Shown piece by piece: positions 20,839 to 31,217 of a stretch of 64,000 nt of DNA (positions are counted from its first letter, which is position 1; each line of letters opens with the position of its first letter). Source of the stretch: Mytilinidion resinicola (taxonomy: Eukaryota > Ascomycota > Dothideomycetes > Mytilinidiales > Mytilinidiaceae). The stretch covers positions 876,654 through 940,653 of the forward strand of contig NW_022985444.1 of the NCBI RefSeq assembly GCF_010093595.1, read 5' to 3'. The translations under genes were made by a program, and so were the position numbers. A model generated the notes under the pieces. That model was not told the DNA's origin. It searched no databases and saw nothing but the letters and a program-made list of their open reading frames with translations.

Positions 20839-22278
20839 CTATTCAGCCGTGTGATCGTAGTCTTCTGGAAGCGGGACTCCCTGGCACATACACCAATTAT
20901 CCACACATGCTCGCGTGTCCTCCTCAACACATAAACTAGTCGAAACCCCAATCTCTCCGCATTTCCTATAAACTTGCAAGGCCGAGATCTTGGGTCCGCG
21001 TCCATGCTTAACATCTCCCACGTACTGGAGAGACTTTGTGCGGACGTCCGGACTGATGCAGCCCGCCAGCTTCACATGGCCAGTGTCGAAATGAGCAAGC
21101 GCGTCCTCCATCCCAACCAACATCATTCCGATCGTCTCTCGCCAGCACGTTGATCGAAAATCCCAATCGGTTCCGTTATCCCAATGATGGCCATACTTGC
21201 GCCGGTGCGGCAGTCGAATCTCCAGCCGCATAGACATATTGAACCGCGGAAGAGCGTGGCGAGCATCCTCGAGCACCATCTCCATGCTCTTGGGGTAGCC
21301 ATGAATAGTCATATTCTGAAGCGCATTACGATGGATCGAAGATATGGAGCTCGTGAATCGAGCTAAACTGCTCTTCTTGCAATTGAATCGGAACTCGGTG
21401 CTCTTCCACAGTATATCGTTAAGCTCGCGGTTGACTTGTTTGTTGGCGAGAAGTAGTCCGGTTGGGCTGCCGACTCCATTCAGCACTTCGTATCCGTGGC
21501 GCAATGTGCCGTTTTCAAAGAATTCATTTTTCCCACACCGCACTATCGTCCCTGTCGGACCCCGCTCGCTGTCTTTGAGCAAGCCCTTGGATTCTCTGTC
21601 TTCCTCCCATGATGGCATGAATCCCTTGTGTAACCACGTATACGGGTAAGCCGGCCCGCAAACCAGTTCCTCGTAGATTGCATTTCGGAGTTCACCAGGG
21701 AGAGCCAAGAAGTCAAACTTCTTGCCGTTCTTATCCCACCATTCTGACATTTGGCGATATCCTTCCATGCCGGGACGTAGCTCGGTGTTTATAACGGGTC
21801 GGCTCTTGAGAATCTCCTGGAGCGGATTCCACTTCCCCCCTAGGCGGGCCTCGACGATACGTTGACCGGTAACCGAAGCGTCGGTGAGCCGCAGGTGAAC
21901 AGTCTTATTCCAAGATTCCGTAGGCTTTGCACTCATGTATTTCCTTCGCCTCCTCTCTACCGCCGCCTTTTCATAATTTGAGTACTTACGGGGGTCAGGT
22001 GGCTGTGCATCCTTCTTCGGACCCTCGAGGTGAAAGAACGTTTTCCCAGCAGCTTGGATAGCGTTTAGGACTTGGCAAACTGTGACCTTGTTGATGGAAT
22101 GTGTGAAGCTCTGCCAGTTGAAGGCGTCGAGCTCGTCCTCGATAGCCTTCTTCAAGCCGGCATCGTCGTCTTTCTGAGCCTCCTTCTTTGTTGATACTGG
22201 TGCCTTTCCTCTCAGGACTTGTGCAAATGTCAGCTGGGTCTGGCGATTGCCCCAAGCGCTTGGTGTGGAGGCTGCCAT
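20839..22278 (-). CDS. F-box-like protein with LPGELRN motif, intact copy
   Basis: One open frame encodes 479 residues from the ATG at 22278, which has a good fungal start context (CACC before ATG, G after). An in-frame ATG at 22401 would add 41 residues of Pro/Ser-rich sequence and seems less likely. The key motif 'KFDFLALPGELRNAIYEEL' at about residues 187-205 is the fungal F-box-like/2EXR-type helix pair. It is followed by a long region found in all three local copies: 'GLLLANKQVNRELNDILWKS', 'MRLEIRLPHRRKYGHH' and a Cys-rich tail 'CVDNWCMCQGVPLP'. The exact role is unknown; related fungal proteins occur in large lineage-specific families. Two decayed relatives lie at 8142..9631 and 18986..20068. 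Confidence 0.75.
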   Translation of the reverse strand: MAASTPSAWGNRQTQLTFAQVLRGKAPVSTKKEAQKDDDAGLKKAIEDELDAFNWQSFTHSINKVTVCQVLNAIQAAGKTFFHLEGPKKDAQPPDPRKYSNYEKAAVERRRRKYMSAKPTESWNKTVHLRLTDASVTGQRIVEARLGGKWNPLQEILKSRPVINTELRPGMEGYRQMSEWWDKNGKKFDFLALPGELRNAIYEELVCGPAYPYTWLHKGFMPSWEEDRESKGLLKDSERGPTGTIVRCGKNEFFENGTLRHGYEVLNGVGSPTGLLLANKQVNRELNDILWKSTEFRFNCKKSSLARFTSSISSIHRNALQNMTIHGYPKSMEMVLEDARHALPRFNMSMRLEIRLPHRRKYGHHWDNGTDWDFRSTCWRETIGMMLVGMEDALAHFDTGHVKLAGCISPDVRTKSLQYVGDVKHGRGPKISALQVYRKCGEIGVSTSLCVEEDTRACVDNWCMCQGVPLPEDYDHTAE

Positions 22279-23330
22279 GGTGGGCGCTTCCTGCGGGCAC
22301 TTGTAGTTGCTGGGAGCGGAGCTGTTGTGGGCGGTGGGTGGGGGTGGTGTCGACGTTTGGTGTGCAGGCGAAGAAAGGCGGTGGATGTTATACGCACGCA
22401 TGCAAGTAGGTATTTATACGTTACCGTAATATCGTCGTGGTGAATTGCCGACTGCAGCCTTTTCCCCAGATCAGTGCCACTTGATCATCCGCTAGTAAGC
22501 GTACTGGAATCTACACGGACCAGATCTGTTTGGTGAATCGGACAACAGATAAGCACGAGCTGGTTGTGGGCCATCTCGTATCACCATTTTTTGATAGAAT
22601 AGCGTAGATCTCAAATTGAAAAAGGATCGACTTTTGCCAACAAGTAGCTATGACAGGTAGTGGTATCCCAAGGAAAACAATTCGAGAGTCGGAGACTTAG
22701 AGCCACTTGCATTCTCATCTAAACGCCCGTTTATATACCTATAGCGTGAGAAGCGGCCAGGATGAAGCGTGCCAATGAGGAGCAGGTTCCAGGCAAGCTT
22801 ATATCAATCCAGGGACCGAACGAGATGCCCCTTGGGGCTGATCATTAGCTTGACACCGCAACACATACCAATCGGTTTGGTGGCAATTTTGCTGGATCTC
22901 TTTGCCTTCGGGTTTACTCCACGACAAGCGTCGGCAATACGGTAGTCGCAACATTACACCGTTCCCGCTTTCTCAAAGCCATTGCAACCTTAACAACCCA
23001 GAAACCTGTAGGTCAAACCCAAGGCTGCTTTCCATCATCTCGGACATCTCCGCTGCATACGTGCAGATTTCAAATCATTGCATTTGTAAGGGCATCAATA
23101 ATGGAGCATTTGTCGAACACCAACGACGAGAACTGGGACAGAGGAAGAGATCCCCTTAACTAATATTCGTGTAAAGGTGAATGTAATTATGGAGCTGTGA
23201 CTCTGACATGGAAGCGTGTCATTTGAAGGAATTCTCGTCTCTAAAATGGCATCGAATGACCACTAGAAATGGCTGGACCGTCCTTCGGTTTATGCACTTA
23301 TGGTCTTCCTGGATAGAAAGTCTGGTAGAG
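22279..23330. other. Intergenic, no gene seen
   Basis: About 1.05 kb between the F-box-like gene and the NACHT gene. I recognise nothing in it beyond the promoter of the former. Confidence 0.5.
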
Positions 23331-26064
23331 TTAGGAAACAAGTCCAGGAAGATTTAAAGATGGAGCGAGGTGCTTACTAAATCTGTGGAACAATAGTCTT
23401 TTGCTCTTCTTGGGTTCCTCAGGTTGCTCAACCGAGAGCAATCCGTGGACGGAGATCCACTCATCTATTTCCTGAAGAACATCCTTCCTAACGGCCTCAT
23501 TATTGACGGCCGCTCTCTCTCTTATATGGTGTATGACTATTTTCTTTTTGTATAACTCGCCAGGATCTGCGCCATGCTGAAGGAGGAATCGCACAATCTT
23601 TAGGTTCACGTCCTTCTCAAAGTTGGCGAACACTGGAGACCTGACTGCAGCCTCGAGGAGTAACGGGACGAGATCCTTTTTTTGGGTCAAAGGCTTCGCT
23701 TCCTCCGTTTTTTCTTCCAAATACCAGAGAAATCCACATGCCACTATGTAATTAAGGAACGTCCCTGGTCCATAGAGGGTGCAGTCCTTAGGAATAAAGG
23801 ATTTGATGTGTGTCCAGTGTGGCTCGGCATTGCCATGATGATCAGCGTCAGCGTGATATTCCAAGAGAGATCCTCGTCTTTCCCTTTGGCTGGACGTTAA
23901 CTGCACCAGCGTGCTGTTGAGCTGATCCAGTGCTCTGATTGGAGTATCTAGATGATCGGTAAGCGTCGCAGACATATGGTATGCAAAGTCTTTAGTCAAT
24001 GTTCCCATGTAGTCGAGCTCAAGATGTTTAGTCGTCTTCAGAGACATCAGATGCGACATGTATAATGGTGTGTGTGGGTCAAATGTGGGTGCCATAGCCT
24101 TGATACTTTTCCATGTAGACTCCTTTTCCATGAAGTCTCTGACAGTCCGGTGGAGATACTCAACTTTCTGGTAATACGAAATATAGCGTTTCGGGACATC
24201 GAGTAAACCTTTACACCGACTGTTCAGTCGACGTCGCATCCTATCAATCTTAGATGCAAGCGCCTCTTCTCCCACATCCCATACGGGATGATTGAATATG
24301 TAGTCGACATCTTGATCGGCGTAGGTGAGGCTCAATACCGATATTGGAGTTCTGGAAGCCCAGAAAATTTGAAACAGCTGGGAGGCGTGCTCTTTGTGCC
24401 TCGGCTCTTGACTGTCCAAGATCTTTTGAAAAAAATTCTCGAGATCGGGAGGAAGCATATCAACCTTATTTTGTAGATCACGGACGTTGTCGCCATCACT
24501 GAGGCCATCCAGTAGTACATGAACGACCAGAGAGACCCAGAGAAAGACACCAGAAGCCTTTTGCACGATGTCTTCGGTCAATTTTGCCGCATATCTGGGA
24601 TCCTCAATTTTCAGGGCACCATATCCTGCGTTTTCTTCGAAGCTTGTTGATATGAACTGTCTCAGGTCAGGAAGAGTCAATTCGTGAATCTGAAGACTGG
24701 GGCTCGTTTCAAACTCGTCTTCGAACACCGGCCAGGGACGACTTGACACACACATCTTGATCTTCGAGTTTGGCAGCGATAGAAGCTGTTTCAGGAAAGT
24801 GATGAGCTCACGCTTTTCACCCTCATACTCATCCAGTCCATCGATTAGGAAAATGAACTGCTTAGAAGACCCAATGTGGTCAATAAAGCGGAGAAATCCT
24901 CGGAGTAATTCATTCCAAGTAAAACGGCCAATAGGCGATCCTAGAAGACTGAAACTCTCCCAATGGTCTGGAAAGACAACTGTGGCGGTCTCTCGGCATT
25001 GATCAATCATTTGGTATAGCAACGATTGAATAAGCCCATGTTGAGACATTTGTATTTCCTCTCCAGAGTTCCAAAAGTAGAAGCTAGCCTTCACGACTGG
25101 GAGATCCGATAATAGTTGTTGCTTCGTGCGGGGGTCGTCGTCTAAGAACTTCATGAGCGTGGATTTGCCAGCACCGGGTTTGCCTGTGATCCAATAGAGT
25201 TGGGAAGAGGCCTTCAACCATTTAGAGAAGCTGTCCCACGATATAGCTGGAGTAGGGTCGGGTCCGTCTTCATGGAATATCCATTCAAAAGTTTGTCGAT
25301 ACCGACTAGTGATTCGGTCATGTCGGTCTTCCATTTCTTTATAGTTCAGACTTCGGAGGAGGAGCTGTGAAAACTTCCTCGTGTGCGCTCGAAGTCCTCC
25401 TGTTATGATTTCAGGCCACGAGGAATCAGGAGCGTCGTAGTCAAGATCCGGTCTGCTTTGCTCGCGAATTATTTTGACAAGGTCTTCATCTCTTTGCTTT
25501 TGCTCGATGATTTGTTCGCGAAATATCGTCATCATGGTGTCGAGTCGACTGTTCATATCAGAGCTCGATGAGCATACTTCTTCTCTGTGCTGCGTTAGAG
25601 TCTAGGCTTTCTGGCTAAGACACTGTAATGTACCTCAATATGACTACAATATGTAGTGTGATGTGTCGGCGGCAATCCTCTAGTCTCCCCGCAAGGCGGG
25701 TGATCTGTCCCCCTTTCATCTTGCTCTCCAATGCTTGCTTGCAACTGCTCCATCGTCGGTTCCTTATGCTGACGTTCTGGATGGAGTCCAACACTTTGAT
25801 AAGCTCAGTTGCAACTTCGTTGGCACTATCGCAAAGTTTCCTAAGTTCGGGTGCGCTTTTGGAGGATTTGTCGGCATTCAAAGGCCGTCGGAGATCTTTG
25901 CTAAGTTCCTCAAGCGTAGAACTAATTTGACGAAGGTCTGCGTGTTCCTCAAACCGCCCATCATCCGACTTGTAGATCTCCCGGCTTCCTGAGACTAGTT
26001 TACTTGCGAAGTCTACGAAAGTGACTACACCAGTTGCCACGGCAAGGGCTGAGAAGGGCTCCAT
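23331..26064 (-). CDS. NACHT-domain NTPase, fungal NLR-like (STAND) protein
   Basis: Exons 26064..25634 and 25584..23331 (49-nt intron, GTACAT..CACAG with CTCTAAC branch) give 894 residues. The N-terminal ~145 residues begin 'MEPFSALAVATGVVTFVDFA' and are helical, as in the N-terminal domain of many fungal NACHT proteins. A linker with coiled-coil character leads to the NACHT domain: Walker A 'GKPGAGKST' at about 278-286 and Walker B 'FIFLIDGLDEYEG' at about 387-399, with 'SSRPWPVFED' after it. Next comes a DUF7791-like helical region ('VEYLHRTVRDFMEKES'). The C-terminus lacks a repeat array; only one ankyrin-like helix pair, 'IVRFLLQHGADP', is visible near residue 805. Such proteins are proposed to sense non-self and trigger cell death in fungi, and any such role here is inference. 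No partner effector gene is adjacent. Confidence 0.88.
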
Positions 26065-28194
26065 TTGCCCATTTCAGGGCAAAAAGATGGGCAACGGCCG
26101 GTTGTTACGAAATTGATGCGATCTGAAGCGTAGGATGTCTTTCGGGAAGGAGAATGGTGAAAAGAAGAGAAAAAACTTGAACAACACGGCTGGAAAAGGT
26201 GGGATGGTAGTGGCGGGATGAGGCGTAGCAGGTGCTAAGACACAGCCTAGAATTGTGCATCGTGCATGAGGGGCTATGTTGCATTTGGACGAGGCTGAGT
26301 GGCATCCAGGGCCAATACACGCCTGTAGCGAGGCTGTCAGGTTTCGAGGCAGACCAAAACGAATCATACCTACTTGCGGTGTAGGGGTTGAAACGATGTT
26401 TAAGAGGGCGAAGGGAGAAGCATTGGTAATAAGGCAGACTACTTCATGGAAAGAGAGTGGAGACAGTGGCAGAAGGCGTAACAAATCGCGATAGAATAGC
26501 TGACTAGATAGTTTTAGAGCGGTGTTATAACCTTCCCTAGTACAGCTCACGACCTACCTACTATTCTCTTTACAAGACATACCTCCTTCGATCGCTACAC
26601 AGAATGAAACATAGAGACATTACTCACACTACACCCGATACTTCAAATACTGAAGACCCTTTGCTCTTCCTAGTTAGGAAAAGAATGGAGCTCTTAAGGT
26701 CTATCCGCCTCCAAATCGCGCCAAGCCTAGTTCTAGAGTACGTTTTCAACGGTATTCTATCGGTCCTACTCTAGTGTCCATGCTAGACCATCCAACGCGT
26801 CTCCCAACAACAACGCGTCTTCCTATATTCTATGCGCACCCCTGTGTTTCAGATCCCCGGAAACGTGTTCATCCATTTGCAACTATGCCGAAAAGAAGGG
26901 CAAAAACAGCAAACGATTTACCGCCCCGCCCTATTCTAATTGATACTAAGACGAAAGCAAGGTATATGAATTGCCGCACCGCCGCGCAAAAGCAGCTAAT
27001 TCGCAACGTTCATTTGCACATGTTGCTCGTGCGCTATCCCGCTATCGGTATTTACAAACCGAACACGTCACTGTTCGAGTGGAACCACGCGTTATCATTG
27101 CCCGCTATCCCAACACTCAGCAAACCACGAAACCTCCACGTCGTCATCTAGAACAGCAGAGGCATCGCGTACGAAGCCATGGATCGTCGATAGAGACATC
27201 TCAGCTTCCGGGAACTACGGCAAATCAGATTTTGTCCGCTGCGAGATGTCAAAATCATCTATAAAAGCGGCCACGCGAATGCAGCAAGCTACTCTAAGTG
27301 GAGCCATGCGGTCCGTGTCGAATGGTCCAGTTACTTCGTCAACGACCCCCTCGACCCGCACGCGGCAGAGAAGTGGCAGGCCGAGAGAGACGGGAAAAGG
27401 AGCCGACATGCGGACCGAGCAGATCGGCAGAAAGTGCCAAAGATCTGAAAGGACCAGTCCATGCGCTGTAACGCAGGCACGAAGATTGAGTGCGACGAAC
27501 GGCAGCGAAGAATGAGGGAAGAGGGCCGAAATCCCAGTGAGTGTTTTGCGAAGCATGTGTGTGGCGAGTGTGGGAAGTGGCCAGAGGCTTGTGCTTGCGA
27601 TACAGCGGTGGTTGATATGGACTCAAAACCAGCTTAGCAGTGTTTGGGATAGTTGAGTAGTACGGCCTCGTAGATACCAATTTCCCATTATTTGGCCGCC
27701 CACTTGAGTAGCATGGGCTAGTCTTTTTGTGTGTAGGATGTGCACATGGAGTAAAAGTCAGACTTGGAGTTCAGGGGAAACGGAGAAGACTTTTTAGGAT
27801 GGTACTGTCAGAGATATTCATTCAATCAGTATTTCAATAAACCACCTACAACGCTCATCCACACAAATCCCCCGAGTTCAGCAATCATTTGACATAAGAT
27901 ATATCCCGCCGTGGTACTGATATTGGTACTAACTTTCGCATCTTGCGCAAAAGCCACAGACCACGATGCTCCACAGACATGCTCGCCCATGATCCATTTT
28001 GATACGCCGAAAAATGTTCCATGCGCGCCGTTTCCGTCTCGCCATTGAGAAAAGGAGATGGAAGACCATGACAAGATACTCGCGTAGCACCTAGTAGGAT
28101 CCGTAGCATATCCCATGCACACAAACACAAAACGCCATATAACACCTACACATGGTTTGGTATCATCGAAAATCGCACTGGCGTCAAAATGTCC
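26065..28194. other. Long stretch without a recognised gene
   Basis: This 2.1-kb stretch lies upstream of the NACHT gene and downstream of MAU2. Several open frames occur (26774..27151 + and 27339..27680 - among them), but they overlap on both strands, lack known motifs and show no codon-use support. It may hold untranslated exons or non-coding RNA. Confidence 0.5.
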
Positions 28195-30777
28195 TCAGTG
28201 GCCTCTCAAGTCCTCGGGTAAGCTCTCTCTCAACTCTTCAATCTCCCTCCGGATCGCTGCAGCCTCCTGCCCATTCCCTCGCTTTTCCAGCAGCGTCGCC
28301 AACATCCCGTTAGCCGTGCACTCCCACAGTTTGCTTCTCGCGCGGACTGCGAGCTTCGGGAAGGCTTCATGAGCTCTCACAGCGTCTCCATCCAGTCTAC
28401 CAGTGGCAAAATGGAGTGTAAATGCGGCAAAAGCCATGCATGTAAGCTGCTGGTTCGATATCGTTTTGGCGGTATGCATGGCTGTTTGGATGTAGGTTGT
28501 AGAGTTCACGGTTCTGTCGTTATCGATGCAGCCCTTGATCAATTGGAATGCTGCAACAATACCTCTTGATCTGTGAGAAGTACAGAAAGGTCCGAGCTGG
28601 GCCATGAGGAGCCCGAACTGGAAGTGCTGAGGATGCGAGGGCTCTCGGATGATAAGAAGAGTGTTCAGGGCGGCGAGTATGGCGACGTCGGTGCTTGGGT
28701 CGTTGACAAGGGCAGTGTCAGGGAGAGCCAGAATATCTGATTGGTATGACCGCAGAGCAGAGTCAAGCCGACCAGCGCCCTGATCGATTGCACCGCCTAG
28801 ATAAGTCGCTAAACGCTCACGATGTATCGCATCTCCCAAGGAGCAATGGCTGGCAGTTAGCTGCAAGAATATCTGGGTATTTCTCGCGGCTGGCCAGTCC
28901 GCTCGAGAGCAGAAATAGAAGGCCAATTGCAACCTAAGGTACCAGTCGATCAGGGTTCGCCAGTTCGTAAGACTTGACATCCCGGATATCGACTCGGGGT
29001 GTGCCTCATGCTGTACCAAGCTCTCTAAAATGTGATCAGTGACAGGGAGGTGCTGACAACTGCTGGGAAGGTACACACCCCGAATCAGCTTAATTGCTTC
29101 CTGAAGGTAGGTAATAGGCTGCCTTTCGTAGTACAGGCTCGTCGCTACACCGGATAAGTAGTAGCCAAGGCAATAGACATCCCGGCGACAGACCCAGGCG
29201 AAGACGAGCTGGTCTCGTCCGTCGGCGGTCTTTCTAAAGATCCCCCCGGATGATATGTGAAGTTGACCGCTAGAGCTGCGCTCGATTGGTACACCCAGGA
29301 AACCTTCGTCTTTCCTCTGTTCCGCAAGATCCGGCTTATCTAGGAACTGGTGCATGGCCATTGTCTTTTCAAGAATTTCTTCTTTTCTGTGGCTCTGAAG
29401 GCTACAAACAACATCCAAGAGACTGAGAAGCGTCATAATTTGCGTCAATCCCAGCACCGACTGGTCAAGCTGGTATTGTCGCGCGTCAGCAATCGCGCGC
29501 TGAGCCTCCACCATGCTCTCTGTTCCTGGGGTTCGCAGGTGCAGGAGAGCCTTGAACGCAGCAGAGACGACATATACTGCCATGTCCCTATGGTCGTCCG
29601 AGATTTTTGATATCGCCTCCAGATGATGAAGCGAAGTCGAATAACCACGCTGCGAGGGCATTTGTTGGGATAGTGAGACGCACAGAAACCGAAGCGCGTA
29701 TACCCAGGCAACATGTCCATAGTCTTCGGCCTCCTTTATGACCTTGTCCAAGGTCTTGATCGCGGCGCCTGGATTTTTTTTCGCCAGGGCACGTGCTTGA
29801 AGATGCTGCATGCTATACTTCAAGTCGAGAAGTCGGTGCCTTTGACATAGCATGATCCCGTGATTTAGTACTTGATCTGTCTTTGCATCGTTGTTCGTTT
29901 CATTATGTAATAGAGTAGCAAAGCGAAGCCGTATTTGCCCTTCTGTGGCCGGATGCAGTTTGTAATTGAGCAGTACAGCATCCATGCATCCCATTCCCGT
30001 TGACATAAGCTTGTAGTAGGTCTCCTGATCCTGATGGGTCAGGGACACCGTCGGGCCCATCCCGTGCGCAGCTTCTATGTATTCCTCTGCGAGCAAGAGA
30101 AGCAATGGATTGTAATCGGTCGCTCCGCCTGGACTTGGGGAGGCTTGTGGCGTCGTCGATAGCACAGAGGCAGATCTTGAGGGAGTATGAATCACGACTT
30201 GGGGGTGCCGGATTTGACCAGGTCGTGTGGCCTGTTGTTGAGACCCTGGCGTCTTCTGTTGCGGCTGTGGTGTCTGCTGCTGAGGCCGGGGTGTCTGTTG
30301 GTGTTGCTGAAGCGACTGTCGATGTTTTTGTGCTGGCGGCTGCTGTCGCAGGGGTGTCTGCTGCTGCCTCTGTAGCCCCCCCTCTTGCTGCCGCTGCTGT
30401 GCCTGATGTACATTGGGAGTCTGTTGCTGTTGGGGCTGGTATTGTATTTGATGTTGGGACCGTGGAATCTGCTGAGGTTGTGGTCTTTGCTGGGGTACAT
30501 AACTATTCCGCGGCTGGACATTGATGGAATCCAAAGCGGAAGCATGAGGGTGCGAGAGGTACTGATGCGAGGGTCGACTTGGAGTCTGATACTGGTTGTA
30601 TTGTCGACTAGGCGGATTGACATATTGCATAGGTGTTTGTGGGGGCATTTGCGAAGCCTGGTTCTGGGCTGGATACCCGTTCGGCGCATATCCGTTTGGT
30701 GGAGCTTGTGGTTGTCGCTGAGGTGGGTGTGGAGGGCCAGGCTGGCCCGGGGGCGAGTACTGGTAGGGGTAGCTCAT
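28195..30777 (-). CDS. MAU2: Cohesin loader subunit MAU2/SCC4
   Basis: A single 860-residue open frame. The first ~215 residues are rich in Gln, Pro and Tyr (many QQQ and QTP runs) and are probably disordered. From 'YNPLLLLLAEEYIEAAHGMG' onward the protein is a helical TPR-like solenoid matching the cohesin-loading-factor family: 'KLHPATEGQIRLRFATLLHN', 'IMLCQRHRLLDLKYSMQHLQ', 'WVYALRFLCVSLSQQ'. It ends in 'AAAIRREIEELRESLPEDL'. MAU2 binds the N-terminus of the SCC2/NIPBL protein and loads cohesin onto chromosomes in the nucleus. No introns are needed. The start ATG at 30777 faces the alpha/beta-hydrolase gene across 440 bp. Confidence 0.88.
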   Translation of the reverse strand: MSYPYQYSPPGQPGPPHPPQRQPQAPPNGYAPNGYPAQNQASQMPPQTPMQYVNPPSRQYNQYQTPSRPSHQYLSHPHASALDSINVQPRNSYVPQQRPQPQQIPRSQHQIQYQPQQQQTPNVHQAQQRQQEGGLQRQQQTPLRQQPPAQKHRQSLQQHQQTPRPQQQTPQPQQKTPGSQQQATRPGQIRHPQVVIHTPSRSASVLSTTPQASPSPGGATDYNPLLLLLAEEYIEAAHGMGPTVSLTHQDQETYYKLMSTGMGCMDAVLLNYKLHPATEGQIRLRFATLLHNETNNDAKTDQVLNHGIMLCQRHRLLDLKYSMQHLQARALAKKNPGAAIKTLDKVIKEAEDYGHVAWVYALRFLCVSLSQQMPSQRGYSTSLHHLEAISKISDDHRDMAVYVVSAAFKALLHLRTPGTESMVEAQRAIADARQYQLDQSVLGLTQIMTLLSLLDVVCSLQSHRKEEILEKTMAMHQFLDKPDLAEQRKDEGFLGVPIERSSSGQLHISSGGIFRKTADGRDQLVFAWVCRRDVYCLGYYLSGVATSLYYERQPITYLQEAIKLIRGVYLPSSCQHLPVTDHILESLVQHEAHPESISGMSSLTNWRTLIDWYLRLQLAFYFCSRADWPAARNTQIFLQLTASHCSLGDAIHRERLATYLGGAIDQGAGRLDSALRSYQSDILALPDTALVNDPSTDVAILAALNTLLIIREPSHPQHFQFGLLMAQLGPFCTSHRSRGIVAAFQLIKGCIDNDRTVNSTTYIQTAMHTAKTISNQQLTCMAFAAFTLHFATGRLDGDAVRAHEAFPKLAVRARSKLWECTANGMLATLLEKRGNGQEAAAIRREIEELRESLPEDLRGH

Positions 30778-31217
30778 GACGGCGCTGTGATGATAGTCCG
30801 AAGGGCCGGTAGACCATCTTGCTGCGTCACAGACTCATGGTGGTGAAAGGACGGTTGGTGAATGAAGCATCATGAAGTTGCGACATCTTGAAGTTGCCGC
30901 GTCAAGCTGCGCGTCTGCCCAGCCAATCACGGGCCGGTAGTGATAGTGGAGTACCTCATGCTTCCTTAATCTCTAGACCGAGGCATCTTGACAAACTTTA
31001 GACACAAACTCCTTTTTTTCTCTTCTTGTCGTTCAAGCTATCCAAGGCTCGATCAATCTAAAGGGCCTTCCACGGGATGTCAAGGCTAAGGCCGAATTCC
31101 AAGTACTCCACTGGCCTTCTATCACGATCCAGAAAACGTATGGAAATGCCCCACCAATGGTAAACATATCTAGCAATGAACAATCTGATCCCAAACGATA
31201 GGATCTCAAGACAAACC
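30778..31217. other. Divergent promoter region MAU2 / EHT1-like gene
   Basis: 440 bp between divergent starts. No specific element stands out. Confidence 0.45.

Noticed and set aside
26774..27264. Two overlapping small open frames, each with an 'RRAK.AN' motif
   Set aside because: They overlap in different frames, show no known domain and no splice support. The similar motif is too short to mean a repeat.
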